Source of the DNA: Hydractinia symbiolongicarpus
Lineage: Eukaryota > Cnidaria > Hydrozoa > Anthoathecata > Hydractiniidae
Length of the DNA: 64,000 bases
Direction of reading: 5' to 3'
Assembly (NCBI RefSeq): GCF_029227915.1
Contig: NC_079886.1
Span: 1,674,001 to 1,738,000 of the forward strand
Shown: in pieces, positions 50,601 to 62,885 of the stretch
How the letters are laid out: the number at the start of each line of letters is the position of its first letter
How positions within the stretch are numbered: position 1 is the first letter of the stretch
Program-made: the position numbers and the translations under genes
Notes under the pieces: generated by a model
Told to the model about the DNA's origin: nothing
Database searches by the model: none
The model's input: the letters and a program-made list of their open reading frames with translations, nothing else

Positions 50601-53600
50601 TTCGTTTGCCGGCGATTAAACTTCTTTTATTCAGCGTCTCATTAAAAATGAAAATATTTTGGAAAACTACAAGTCTCATGCGTTTTAGTGGTGAAAAAGT
50701 AATTTAAAAAATCATTCGGGAAATCAGTTTACTCCCTGGGTACTTTTTTTGTGTACTTTTGACTATACGGGCCGAGTACGGGATTTACGGGAAATCGCGG
50801 GTTTTCGTTTGCCGGCGATTAAACTTCTTTTATTCAGCATCTCATCAAAAATGAAAATATTTTTGAAAACTACAAGTCTCATGCGTTTTAGTGGTGAAAA
50901 AATAATTTAAAAAATCGTTCGGGAAATGAATTTACTCCCTGGGTACTTTCTTTGTATACTTTTGACTATACGGGCCGAGTGCGGGATTTACGGGAAATCG
51001 CGGGTTTTCGTTTGCCAGCGATTAAACTTCTTTTATTTAGCGTCTTATCAAAAATGAAAACATTTTTGAAAACTACAAGTCTCGTGCGTTTTAGTGGTGA
51101 AAAAATAATTTAAAAAATCGTTCGGGAAATGAGTTTACTCCTGGAGTACTTTCTTTGTATACTCTTGACTATACGGGCCGAGTACCGGATTTACGGGAAA
51201 TCGCGGTTTTTCGTTTGCCGGCGATTAAACTTCTTTTATTCAGCGTCTTATCAAAAATGAAAACATTTTTTAAAACTGCAATTCTCATGCGTTTTAGTGG
51301 TGAAAAAATAATTTAAAAAATCGTTCGGGAAATGAGTTTACTCCCTGGGTACTTTCTTTATACACATTCGACTATACGGGCCGAGTACGAGATTTACGGG
51401 AAATCGCAGGTTTTCGTTTGCCGGCGATTAAACTTCTTTTATTTAGCGTCTCATCAAAAGTGAAAACATTTTTGAAAACTACAAGTCTCATGCGTTTTAG
51501 TGCTGAAAAAATAATTTAAAAAATCGTTCGGGAAATGAGTTAACTCCCTGGGTACTTTCTTTGTATACTTTTGACTATACGGGCCGAGCACGGGATTTAC
51601 AGGAAATCGCGGGTTTTCGTTTGCCGGCGATTAAACTTCTTTTATTTAGTGTCTCATCAAAAATAAAAACATTTTTGAAAACTACAAGTCTCATGCGTTT
51701 TAGTGGTGAAAAAATAATTTAAAATATCGTTCGGGAAATGAGTTTACTCCGTGGGTACTTTTTTTGTATACTTTTGACTACACGGGCCGAGTACGGGATT
51801 TACGGGAAAGCGCGGGTTTTCGTTTGCCGGCGATTAAACTTCTTTTATTCAGCGTCTCATCAAAAAAGAAAATATTTTTGAAAACTACAAGTCTCATGCG
51901 TTTTAGTGGTGAAAAAATAATTTAAAAAATCGTTCGGGAAATGAATTTACTCCCTGGGTACTTTCTTTGTATACTTTTGACTCTGCGGGCCGACTCCGGG
52001 ATTTACGGGAAATCGCGGGTTTTCGTTTGCCGGCGATTAAACTTTTTTAATTTAGCGTTTCATCAAAAATGAAAACATTTTTAAAAACTACAAGTCTCAT
52101 GCGTTTTAGTGGTGAAAAAATAATTTAAAAAATCGTTCGGGAAATGAGTTTACTCCCTGGGTACTTTCTTTATACACATTCGACTATACGGGCCGAGTAC
52201 GGGATTTACGGGAAATCGCGGGTTTTCGTTTGCAGGCGATTAAACTTCTTTTATTCAGCGTCTCATCAAAAATGAAAATATTTTTGAAAACTACAAGTCT
52301 CGTGCGTTTTAGTGGTGAAAAAATAATTTAAAAAATCGTTCGGGAAATGAGTTTACTCCTGGAGTACTTTCTTTGTATACTCTTGACTATACGGGCCGAG
52401 TACCGGATTTACGGGAAATCGCGGTTTTTCGTTTGCCGGCGATTAAACTTCTTTTATTCAGCGTCTTATCAAAAATGAAAACATTTTTTAAAACTGCAAT
52501 TCTCATGCGTTTTAGTGGTGAAAAAATAATTTAAAAAATCGTTCGGGAAATGAGTTTACTCCCTGGGTACTTTCTTTATACACATTCGACTGTACGGGCC
52601 GAGTACGGGATTTACGGGGAATCCGCAGGTTTTCGTTTGCAGGCGATTAAACTTCTTTTAATTAGCGTCTCATCAAAAGTGAAAACATTTTTGAAAACTA
52701 CAAGTCTCATGCGTTTTAGTATTGAAAAAATAATTTAAAAAATCGTTTGGGAAATAAGTTTACTCACAGGGTACTTTCTTTGTATACATTCGACTATAGG
52801 GGCCAAGCCTGGGATTTACAGGAAATCGCGGGTTTTCGTTTGCCGGCGATTAAACTTCTTTTATTCAGCGTCTCATCAAAAATGAAAATATTTTGGAAAA
52901 CTACAAGTCTCATGCGTTTTAGTAGTGAAAAAATAATTTAAAAAATCATTCGGGAAAACAGTTTACTCCCTGGGTACTTTTTTTGTGTACTTTTGACTAT
53001 ACGGGCCGAGTACGGGATTTACGGGAAATCGCGGGTTTTCGTTTGCCGGCGATTAAACTTCTTTTATTCAGCGTCTCATTAAAAATGAAAATATTTTGGA
53101 AAACTACAAGTCTCATGCGTTTTAGTGGTGAAAAAGTAATTTAAAAAATCATTCGGGAAATCAGTTTACTCCCTGGGTACTTTTTTTGTGTACTTTTGAC
53201 TATACGGGCCGAGTACGGGATTTACGGGAAATCGCGGGTTTTCGTTTGCCGGCGATTAAACTTCTTTTATTCAGCATCTCATCAAAAATGAAAATATTTT
53301 TGAAAACTACAAGTCTCATGCGTTTTAGTGGTGAAAAAATAATTTAAAAAATCGTTCGGGAAATGAATTTACTCCCTGGGTACTTTCTTTGTATACTTTT
53401 GACTATACGGGCCGAGTGCGGGATTTACGGGAAATCGCGGGTTTTCGTTTGCCAGCGATTAAACTTCTTTTATTTAGCGTCTTATCAAAAATGAAAACAT
53501 TTTTGAAAACTACAAGTCTCGTGCGTTTTAGTGGTGAAAAAATAATTTAAAAAATCGTTCGGGAAATGAGTTTACTCCTGGAGTACTTTCTTTGTATACT

Positions 53601-54560
53601 CTTGACTATACGGGCCGAGTACCGGATTTACGGGAAATCGCGGTTTTTCGTTTGCCGGCGATTAAACTTCTTTTATTCAGCGTCTTATCAAAAATGAAAA
53701 CATTTTTTAAAACTGCAATTCTCATGCGTTTTAGTGGTGAAAAAATAATTTAAAAAATCGTTCGGGAAATGAGTTTACTCCCTGGGTACTTTCTTTATAC
53801 ACATTCGACTATACGGGCCGAGTACGAGATTTACGGGAAATCGCAGGTTTTCGTTTGCCGGCGATTAAACTTCTTTTATTTAGCGTCTCATCAAAAGTGA
53901 AAACATTTTTGAAAACTACAAGTCTCATGCGTTTTAGTGCTGAAAAAATAATTTAAAAAATCGTTCGGGAAATGAGTTAACTCCCTGGGTACTTTCTTTG
54001 TATACTTTTGACTATACGGGCCGAGCACGGGATTTACAGGAAATCGCGGGTTTTCGTTTGCCGGCGATTAAACTTCTTTTATTTAGTGTCTCATCAAAAA
54101 TAAAAACATTTTTGAAAACTACAAGTCTCATGCGTTTTAGTGGTGAAAAAATAATTTAAAATATCGTTCGGGAAATGAGTTTACTCCGTGGGTACTTTTT
54201 TTGTATACTTTTGACTACACGGGCCGAGTACGGGATTTACGGGAAAGCGCGGGTTTTCGTTTGCCGGCGATTAAACTTCTTTTATTCAGCGTCTCATCAA
54301 AAAAGAAAATATTTTTGAAAACTACAAGTCTCATGCGTTTTAGTGGTGAAAAAATAATTTAAAAAATCGTTCGGGAAATGAATTTACTCCCTGGGTACTT
54401 TCTTTGTATACTTTTGACTCTGCGGGCCGACTCCGGGATTTACGGGAAATCGCGGGTTTTCGTTTGCCGGCGATTAAACTTTTTTAATTTAGCGTTTCAT
54501 CAAAAATGAAAACATTTTTAAAAACTACAAGTCTCATGCGTTTTAGTGGTGAAAAAATAA
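47467..54560 (+). repeat. Cassette series with periods of 6, 8 and 12 monomers
   Basis: A five-monomer core (AAGCCTGGG with AGTAGTGAAAA; TCGGGAAAACAGT with CTCATTAAAAATG and GAAAAAGTAA; GTGTAC with CAGCATCTC; GAGTGCGGG with GCCAGCGATT and CTCGTGCG; CTCCTGGAG with ACTGCAATTCTC) begins in phase at 47467, 48686, 50310 and 52747. The spacings are 1219, 1624 and 2437 bp. In the 6-monomer unit the core is followed by CGACTGTACGGG. In the 8-monomer unit it is followed by GTACGAG, GAGCACGGG with CATCAAAAATAAAAAC, and CTCCGTGGG with GACTACACGG. The 12-monomer unit has these plus GACTCTGCGGGCCGACTCC, a TTATACACATTC monomer, a second CTCCTGGAG and CGACTGTACGGG. The fourth copy runs to about 54560. Confidence 0.92.
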
Positions 54561-54726
54561 TTTAAAAAATCGTTCGGGAAATGAGTTTACTCCCTGGGTA
54601 CTTTCTTTATACACATTCGACTATACGGGCCGAGTACGGGATTTACGGGAAATCGCGGGTTTTCGTTTGCCGGCGATTAAACTTCTTTTATTCAGCGTCT
54701 CATCAAAAATGAAAATATTTTTGAAA
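54524..54726 (+). repeat. Representative 203-bp monomer and its internal anatomy
   Basis: This copy is close to the consensus and serves as a reference. Monomer positions 1-28 (ACTACAAG through GTGGTGAA) are nearly invariant across the window. Positions 29-48 are an A/T tract built of A-runs around TAATTT. Positions 49-59 hold TCGTTCGGGAAAT. Positions 81-122 vary most and define subfamilies: TTGTATACTTTTGACTATA, TTATACACATTCGACTATA (this copy), GACTCTGCGGG, or ATAGGGGCCAAGCC. CGGG occurs at 103, 114, 123 and 133. Positions 137-170 (TTTTCGTTTGCCGGCGATTA and following) are again constant. The end of the monomer carries an inverted repeat; in this copy one stem base is changed (TATTTTTG instead of CATTTTTG). 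Consensus composition is about 37% G+C with 13 CpGs. Confidence 0.93.
54627..54659 (+). other. Possible G-quadruplex motif within the reference monomer
   Basis: Four GGG runs lie at 54627-54629, 54638-54640, 54647-54649 and 54657-54659, separated by loops of 8, 6 and 7 bases. This is a three-tetrad G-quadruplex pattern with one loop slightly longer than the strict limit of 7, and the complementary strand could form an i-motif. The same arrangement is found in every monomer whose variable segment reads GTACGGG, GTCCGGG or GTGCGGG and is followed by TTACGGG. Subfamilies reading GTACCGG (second run lost) or TTACAGG (third run lost) lack a full set. Folding is inferred from sequence only. Confidence 0.5.
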
Positions 54727-54780
54727 ACTACAAGTCTCATGCGTTTTAGTGGTGAAAAAATAATTTAAAAAATCGTTCGG

Positions 54781-56396
54781 GAAATGAATTTACTCCCTGG
54801 GTACTTTTTTGTATACTTTTGACTCTGCGGGCCGAGTCCGGGATTTACGGGAAATCGCGGGTTTTCGTTTGCCGGTGATTAAACTTTGTTAATTTAGCGT
54901 TTCATCAAAATTGAAAACATTTTTAAAAACTACAAGTCTCATGCGTTTTAGTGGTGAAAAAATAATTTAAAAATCGTTCAGGAAATGAGTTTACTCCTTG
55001 AGTTCTTTCTTTGTATACTCTTGACTATACGGGCCGAGTACCGGATTTACGGAAAGTCGCGGGTTTTAGTTTGCCGGCGATTAAACTTTTTTATTCAGCG
55101 TCTTATCAAAAATGAAAACATTTTTGAAAACTACAAGTCTCATGCGTTTTAGTGGTGAAAAATAATTTGAAAAATCGTTCTGAAAATGAGTTTACCCACA
55201 AGGTACCTTCTTTTTATACATTCGACTATAGGGGCCAAGCCCGGGATTTACAGGAAATCGCGGGTTTTCGTTTGCCGGCGATTAAACTTCTTTTATTCAG
55301 CGTCTCATCAAAAATGAAAACATTTTTAAAAACTACAAGTCTCATGCGTTTTAGTGGTGAAAAAATAATTTAAAAAATCGTTCGGGAAATGAGTTTACTC
55401 CCTGGGTACTTTCTTTATACACATTCGACTATACGGGCCGAGTCCGGGATTTACGGGAAATCGCGGGTTTTCGTTTGAAGGCGATTAAACTTCTTTTATT
55501 CAGCGTCTCATCAAAAATGAAAATATTTTTGAAAACTACAAGTCTCATGCGTTTTAGTGGTGAAAAAATAATTTAAAAAATCGTTCGGGAAATGAATTTA
55601 CTCCCTGGGTACTTTTTTGTATACTTTTGACTCTGCGGGCCGAGTCCGGGATTTACGGGAAATCGCGGGTTTTCGTTTGCCGGTGATTAAACTTTGTTAA
55701 TTTAGCGTTTCATCAAAATTGAAAACATTTTTAAAAACTACAAGTCTCATGCGTTTTAGTGGTGAAAAAATAATTTAAAAATCGTTCAGGAAATGAGTTT
55801 ACTCCTTGAGTTCTTTCTTTGTATACTCTTGACTATACGGGCCGAGTACCGGATTTACGGAAAGTCGCGGGTTTTAGTTTGCCGGCGATTAAACTTTTTT
55901 ATTCAGCGTCTTATCAAAAATGAAAACATTTTTGAAAACTACAAGTCTCATGCGTTTTAGTGGTGAAAAATAATTTGAAAAATCGTTCTGAAAATGAGTT
56001 TACCCACAAGGTACCTTCTTTTTATACATTCGACTATAGGGGCCAAGCCCGGGATTTACAGGAAATCGCGGGTTTTCGTTTGCCGGCGATTAAACTTCTT
56101 TTATTCAGCGTCTCATCAAAAATGAAAATATTTTTGAAAACTACAAGTCTCATCCGTTTTAGTGGTGAAAAAATAATTTAAAAAATCATTCGGGAAATCA
56201 GTTTACTCCCTGGGTACTTTCTTTGTATACTTTTGACTCTGCGGGCCGAGTCCGGGATTTACGGGAAATCGCGGGTTTTCGTTTGAAGGCGATTAAACTT
56301 CTTTTATTCAGCGTCTCATCAAAAATGAAAATATTTTTGAAAACTACAAGTCTCTTGCGTTTTAGTGGTGAAAAAATAATTTAAAAAATCGTTCGG
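54781..56396 (+). repeat. 4-monomer tandem duplication (2 x 808 bp)
   Basis: Copies at 54781-55588 and 55589-56396 share GACTCTGCGGG with GCCGGTGATT and TTTGTTAATTT, CTTGAGTTCTTTC with CGGAAAGTCG, a five-A tract with GTACCTTCTTTTTATAC, and a monomer with CGTTTGAAGGCG. The period is 808 bp because of four single-base losses. The last monomers differ in the front half (TTATACACATTC against GACTCTGCGGG), showing a later partial replacement. Confidence 0.87.
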
Positions 56397-59100
56397 GAAA
56401 TGAAATTACTCCATGGGTACTTTCTTTGTATACTTTTGACTCTGCGGGCCGAGTCCGGGATTTACGGGAAATCGCGGGTTTTCGTTTGCCGGCGATTAAA
56501 CTTCTTTAATTTAGCGTTTCATCAAAAATGAAAACATTTTTTAAAACTACAAGTCTCATGCGTTTTAGTGGTGAAAAAATAATTTAAAAAATCGTTCGGG
56601 AAATGAGTTTACTCCCTGGGTACTTTTTTTATACACATTCGACTATACGGGCCGAGTACGGGATTTACGGGGAAACCGCAGGTTTTCGTTTGCCGGCGAT
56701 TAAACTTCTTTTATTTAGCGTCTCATCAAAAGTGAAAACATTTTTGCAAACTACAAGTCTCATGCATTTTAGTGGTGAAAAAATAATTTAAAAAATCGTT
56801 TGGGAAATCAGTTTACTCACAGGGTACTTTCTTTGTATACATTTGACTATAGGGGCCAAGCCTGGGATTTACAGGAAATCGCGGGTTTTCGTTTGCCGGC
56901 GATTAAACTTCTTTTATTCAGCGTCTCATCAAAAATGAAAATATTTTTGAAAACTACAAGTCTCATGCGTTTTAGTGGTGGAAAAATAATTTAAAAAATC
57001 GTTCGGGAAATGGATTTACTCCCTGGGTACTTTCTTTGTATAATTTTGACTCTGCGGGCCGAGTCCGGGATTTACGGGAAATCGCGAGTTTTCGTTTGCC
57101 AGCGATTAAACTTCTTTAATTTAGCGTTTCATCAAAAATGAAAACATTTTTTAAAACTGCAATTCTCATGCGTTTTAGTGGTGAAAAAATAATTTAAAAA
57201 ATCGTTCGGGAAATGAGTTTACTCCCTGGGTACTTTCTTTATACACATTCGACTATACGGGCCGAGTACGAGATTTACGGGAAATCGCAGGTTTTCGTTT
57301 GCCAGCGATTAAACTTCTTTTATTTAGCGTCTCATCAAAAGTGAAAACATTTTAAAAAACTACAAGTCTTATGCGTTTTAGTGGTGAAAAAATAATTTAA
57401 AAAATCGTTCGGGAAATGAGTTAACTCCCTGGCTACTTTCTTTGTATACTTTTGACTATACGGGCCGAGTACGGGATTTACGGGAAATCGCGGGTTTTCG
57501 TTTGCCGGCGATTAAACTTCTTTTATTTAGTGTCTCATCAAAAATAAAAACATTTTTAAAAACTACAAGTCTCATGCGTTTTAGTGGTGAAAAAATAATT
57601 TAAAATATCGTTCGGGAAATGAGTTTACTCCCTGGGTACTTTCTTTATACACAATCGACTATACGGGCCGAGTACGGGATTTACGGGAAATCGCGGGTTT
57701 TCGTTTGCCGGCGATTGAACTTCTTTTATTCAGCGTCTCATCAAAAATGAAAATATTTTTGAAAACTACAAGTCTCATGCGTTTTAGTGGTGAAAAAATA
57801 ATTTAAAATATCGTTCGGGAAATGAGTTTACTCCCTGGGTACTTTCTTTATACACATTCGACTATACGGGCCGAGTACGGGATTTACGGGAAATCGCGGG
57901 TTTTCGTTTGCCGGCGATTAAACTTCTTTTATTCAGCGTCTCATCAAAAATGAAAATATTTTTGAAAACTACAAGTCTCTTGCGTTTTAGTGGAGAAAAA
58001 ATAATTTAAAAAATCGTTCGGGAAATGAAATTACTCCATGGGTACTTTCTTTGTATACTTTTGACTCTGCGGGCCGAGTCCGGGATTTACGGGAAATCGC
58101 GGGTTTTCGTTTGCCGGCGATTAAACTTTTTTAATTTAGCGTTTCATCAAAAATGAAAACATTTTTAAAAACTACAAGTCTTATGCGTTTTAGTGGTGAA
58201 AAAATAATTTAAAAATCGTTCAGGAAATGAGTTTACACCTTGAGTACTTTCTTTGTATACTCTTGACTATACGGGCCGAGTACCGGATTTACGGGAAGTC
58301 GCGGGTTTTAGTTTGCTGGCGATTAAACTTCTTTTATTCAGCGTCTTATCAAAAATGAAAACATTTTTGAAAACTACAAGTCTCATGCGTTTTAGTGGTG
58401 AAAAAATAATTTGAAAAATCGTTCTGAAAATGAGTTTACCCACAAGGTACCTTCTTTTTATACATTCGACTATAGGGGCCAAGCCCGGGATTTACAGGAA
58501 ATCGCGGGTTTTCGTTTGCCGGCGATTAAACTTCTTTTATTTCGCGTCTCATCAAAAATGAAAATATTTTTGAAAACTACAAGTCTCATCCGTTTTAGTG
58601 GTGAAAAAATAATTTAAAAAATCATTCGGGAAATCAGTTTACTCCCTGGGTACTTTTTTTGTATACTTTTGACTATACGGGCCGAGTACGGGATTTACGG
58701 GAAAGCGCAGGTTTTCGTTTGCCGGCGATTAAACTTCTTTTATTCAGCGTCTCATCAAAAATGAAAATATTTTTGAAAACTACAAGTCTCTTGCGTTTTA
58801 GTGGTGAAAAAATAATTTAAAAAATCGTTCGGGAAATGAATTTACTCCCTGGGTACTTTCTTTGTATACTTTTGACTCTGCGGGGCGAGTCCGGGATTTA
58901 CGGGAAATCGCGGGTTTTCGTTTGCAGGCGATTAAACTTCTTTTATTTAGCGTCTCATCAAAAGTGAAAACATTTTTGAAAACTACAAGACTCATGCGTT
59001 TTAGCGGTGAAAAAATAATTTAAAAAATCGTTTGGGAAATCAGTTTACTCACAGGGTACTTTCTTTGTATACATTTAACTATAGGGGCCAAGCCTGGGAT

Positions 59101-59125
59101 TTACAGGAAATCGCGGGTTTGCCGG
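59101..59125 (+). other. 6-bp deletion between GTTT repeats in one monomer
   Basis: The monomer reads TCGCGGGTTTGCCGG where all others have GGGTTTTCGTTTGCCGG. Six bases between two GTTT words are lost, as expected for replication slippage. It is a private change and a useful marker for this copy. Confidence 0.9.
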
Positions 59126-59275
59126 CGATTAAACTTCTTTTATTTAGCGTCTTATCAAAAATGAAAACATTTTTGAAAACTACAAGTCTCATGCGTTTTA
59201 GTGGTGAAAAAATAATTTAAAAAATCGTTCGGGAAATGAGTTTACTCCTTGAGTACTTTCTTTGTATACTCTTGA

Positions 59276-61150
59276 CTATACGGGCCGAGTACCGGATTTA
59301 CGGGAAATCGCGGTTTTTCGTTTGCCGGCCATTAAACTTCTTTTATTCAGCGTCTTATCAAAAATGAAAACATTTTTGAAAACTACAAGTCTCATGCGTT
59401 TTAGTGGTGAAAAAATAATTTGAAAAATCGTTCTGAAAATGAGTTTACCCACAAGGTACTTTCTTTGTATACATTCGACTATAGGGGCCAAGACCGGGAT
59501 TTACAGGAAATCGCGGGTTTTCGTGTGCCGGCGATTAAACTTCTTTTATTCAGCGTCTCATCAAAAATGAAAACATTTTTGAAAACTACAAGTCTCATCC
59601 GTTTTAGTGGTGAAAAAATAATTTGAAAAATCATTCGGGAAATCAGTTTACTCCCTGGGTACTTTTTTTGTATACTTTTGACTATACGGGCCGAGTACGG
59701 AATTTACGGGAAAGCGCGGGTTTTCGTTTGCCTGCGATTAAACTTCTTTTATTCAGCGTCTCATCAAAAATGAAAATATTTTTGAAAACTACAAGTCTCA
59801 TGCGTTTTAGTGGTGAAAAAATAATTTAAAAACTCGTTCGGGAAATGAGTTTACTCCCTGGGTACTTTCTTTATACACATTCGACTATACGGGCCGAGTA
59901 CGGGATTTACGGGGAAACCGCAGGTTTTTGTTTGCAGGCGATTAAACTTCTTTTATTTAGCGTCTCATCAAAAGTGAAAACATTTTTGAAAACTACAAGT
60001 CTCATGCGTTTTAGTGGTGAAAAAATAATTTAAAAAATCGTTTGGGAAATCAGTTTACTCACAGGGTACTTTCTTTGTATACATTCGACTATAGGGGCCA
60101 AGCCTGGGATTTACAGGAAATCGCGGGTTTTGGTTTGCCGGCGATTAAACTTCTTTTATTCAGCGTCTCATCAAAAATGAAAATATTTTGGAAAACTACA
60201 AGTCTCATGCGTTTTAGTAGTGAAAAAATAATTTAAAAAATCATTCGGGAAATCAGTTTACTCCCTGGGTACTTTTTTTGTGTACTTTTGACTATACGGG
60301 CCGAGTACGGGATTTACGGGAAATCGCCGGTTTTCGTTTGCCGGCGATTAAACTTCTTTTATTCAGCGTCTCATCAAAAATGAAAATATTTTTAAAAACT
60401 ACAAGTCTCATGCGTTTTAGTGGTGAAAAAATAATTTAAAAAATCGTTCGGGAAATGAATTTACTCCCTGGGTACTTTCTTTGTATACTTTTGACTATAC
60501 GGGCCGAGTGCGGGATTTACGGGAAATCGCGGGTTTTCGTTTGCCGGCGATTAAACTTCTTTTATTTAGCGTCTTATCAAAAATGAAAACATTTTTAAAA
60601 ACTACAAGTCTCATGCGTTTTAGTGGTGAAAAAATAATTTAAAAAATCGTTCGGGAAATGAGTTTACTCCTTGAGTACTTTCTTTGTATACTCTTGACTA
60701 TAGGGGCCGAGTACCGGATTTACGGGAAATCGCGGGTTTTCGTTTGCCGGCGATTAAACTTCTTTTATTCAGCGTCTTATCAAAAATGAAAACATTTTTG
60801 AAAACTACAAGTCTCATGCGTTTTAGTGGTGAAAAAATAATTTGAAAAATCGTTCTGAAAATGAGTTTACCCACAAGGTACTTTCTTTGTATACATTCGA
60901 CTATAGGGGCCAAGACCGGGATTTACAGGAAAGCGCGGGTTTTCGTGTGCCGGCGATTAAACTTCTTTTATTCAGCGTCTCATCAAAAATGAAAACATTT
61001 TTGAAAACTACAAGTCTCATCCGTTTTAGTGGTGAAAAAATAATTTAAAAAATCATTCGGGAAATCAGTTTACTCCCTGGGTACTTTTTTGTATACTTTT
61101 GACTATACGGGCCGAGCACGGAATTTACGGGAAAGCGCGGGTTTTCGTTT
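59276..61150 (+). repeat. 7-monomer-spaced repeat of a three-monomer group (1422 bp)
   Basis: The group GTACCGG, CCAAGACCGGG with TTCGTGTGCC, and a CGGAATTTACGGG with GAAAGCGCGGG monomer occurs at 59276 and again at 60698, exactly 1422 bp apart. The monomers between differ from those after the second group, so the repeat is partial. Confidence 0.78.
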
Positions 61151-62885
61151 GCCGGCGATTAAACTTCTTTTATTCAGCGTCTCATCAAAAATGAAAATAT
61201 TTTGGAAAACTACAAGTCTCATGCGTTTTAGTGGTGAAAAAATAATTTAAAAAATCGTTCGGGAAATCAGTTTACTCACTGGGTACTTTTTTTGTGTACT
61301 TTTGACTATACGGGCCGAGTACGGGATTTACGGGAAATCGCGGGTTTTCGTTTGCCGGCGATTAAACTTCTTTTATTCAGCGTCTCATCAAAAATGAAAA
61401 TATTTTTGAAAACTACAAGTCTCATGCGTTTTAGTGGTGAAAAAATAACTTAAAAAATCGTTCGGGAAATGAATTTACTCCCTGGGTACTTTCTTTGTAT
61501 ACTTTTGACTATACGGGCCGAGTGCGGGATTTACGGGAAATCGCGGGTTTTCGTTTGCCGGCGATTAAACTTCTTTTATTTAGCGTCTTTTCAAAAATGA
61601 AAACATTTTTAAAAACTACAAGTCTCATGCGTTTTAGTGGTGAAAAAATAATTTAAAAAATCGTTCGGGAAATGAGTTTACTCCTTGAGCACTTTCTTTG
61701 TATACTCTTGACTATACGGGCCGAGTACCGGATTTACGGGAAATCGCGGGTTTTCGTTTGCCGGCGATTAAACTTCTTTTATTCAGCGTCTTATCAAAAA
61801 TGAAAACATTTTTGAAAACTTCAAGTCTCATCCGTTTTAGTGGTGAAAAAATAATTTAAAAAATCATTCGGGAAATCAGTTTACTCCCTGGGTACTTTTT
61901 TTGTATACTTTTGACTATACGGGCCGAGCGCGGAATTTACGGGAAAGCGCGGGTTTTCGTTTGCCGGCGATTAAACTTCTTTTATTCAGCGTCTCATCAA
62001 AAATGAAAATATTTTTGAAAACTACAAGTCTCATGCGTTTTAGTGGTGGAAAAATAATTTAAAAAATCGTTTGGGAAATGGATTTACTCCCTGGGTACTT
62101 TCTTTGTATACTTTTGACTCTGCGGGCCGAGTCCGGGATTTTCGGGAAATCGCGAGTTTTCGTTTGCCGGCGAATAAACTTCTTTAATTTAGCGTTTCAT
62201 CAAAAATGAAAACATTTTTTAAAACTGCAAGTCTCATGCGTTTTAGTGGTGAAAAAATAATTTAAAAAATCGTTCGGGAAATCAGTTTACTCCCTGGGTA
62301 CTTTCTTTATACACATTCGACTATACGGGCCGAGTACGAGATTTACGGGAAATCGCAGGTTTTCGTTTGCCGGCGATTAAACTTCTTTTATTTAGTGTCT
62401 CATCAAAAATAAAAACATTTTTGAAAACTACAAGTCTCATGCGTTTTAGTGGTGAAAAAATAATTTAAAATATCGTTCGGGAAATGAGTTTACTCCGTGG
62501 GTACTTTTTTGTATACTTTTGACTATACGGGCCGAGTACGGGATTTACGGGAAAGCGCGGGTTTTCGTTTGCCGGCGATTAAACCTCTTTTATTCAGCGT
62601 CTCATCAAAAAAGAAAATATTTTTGAAAACTACAAGTCTCATGCGTTTTAGTGGTGAAAAAATAATGTAAAAAATCGTTCGGGAAATGAATTTACTTCCT
62701 GGGTACTTTCTTTGTATACTTTTGACTCTGCTGGCCGAGTCCGGGATTTACAAGAAATCGCGGGTTTTCGTTTGCCGGCGATTAAACTTCTTTTATTCAG
62801 CGTCTCATCAAAAATGAAAATATTTTTGAAAACTACAAGTCTCATGCGTTTTAGTGGTGAAAAAATAATTTAAAAAATCGTTCGG

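Noticed and set aside
54601-54620. Promoter elements (TATAC and GTATAC words) as transcription starts
   Set aside because: These words are part of the variable segment in most monomers and lack any supporting context. Satellite transcription is possible but cannot be claimed from them.
54524-54726. CENP-B box
   Set aside because: The core pattern TTCG-N4-A-N2-CGGG is not met. The nearest match, TTCGACTATACGGG in the ATTCGAC subfamilies, has one base too few in the spacer, and such partial matches are expected by chance.
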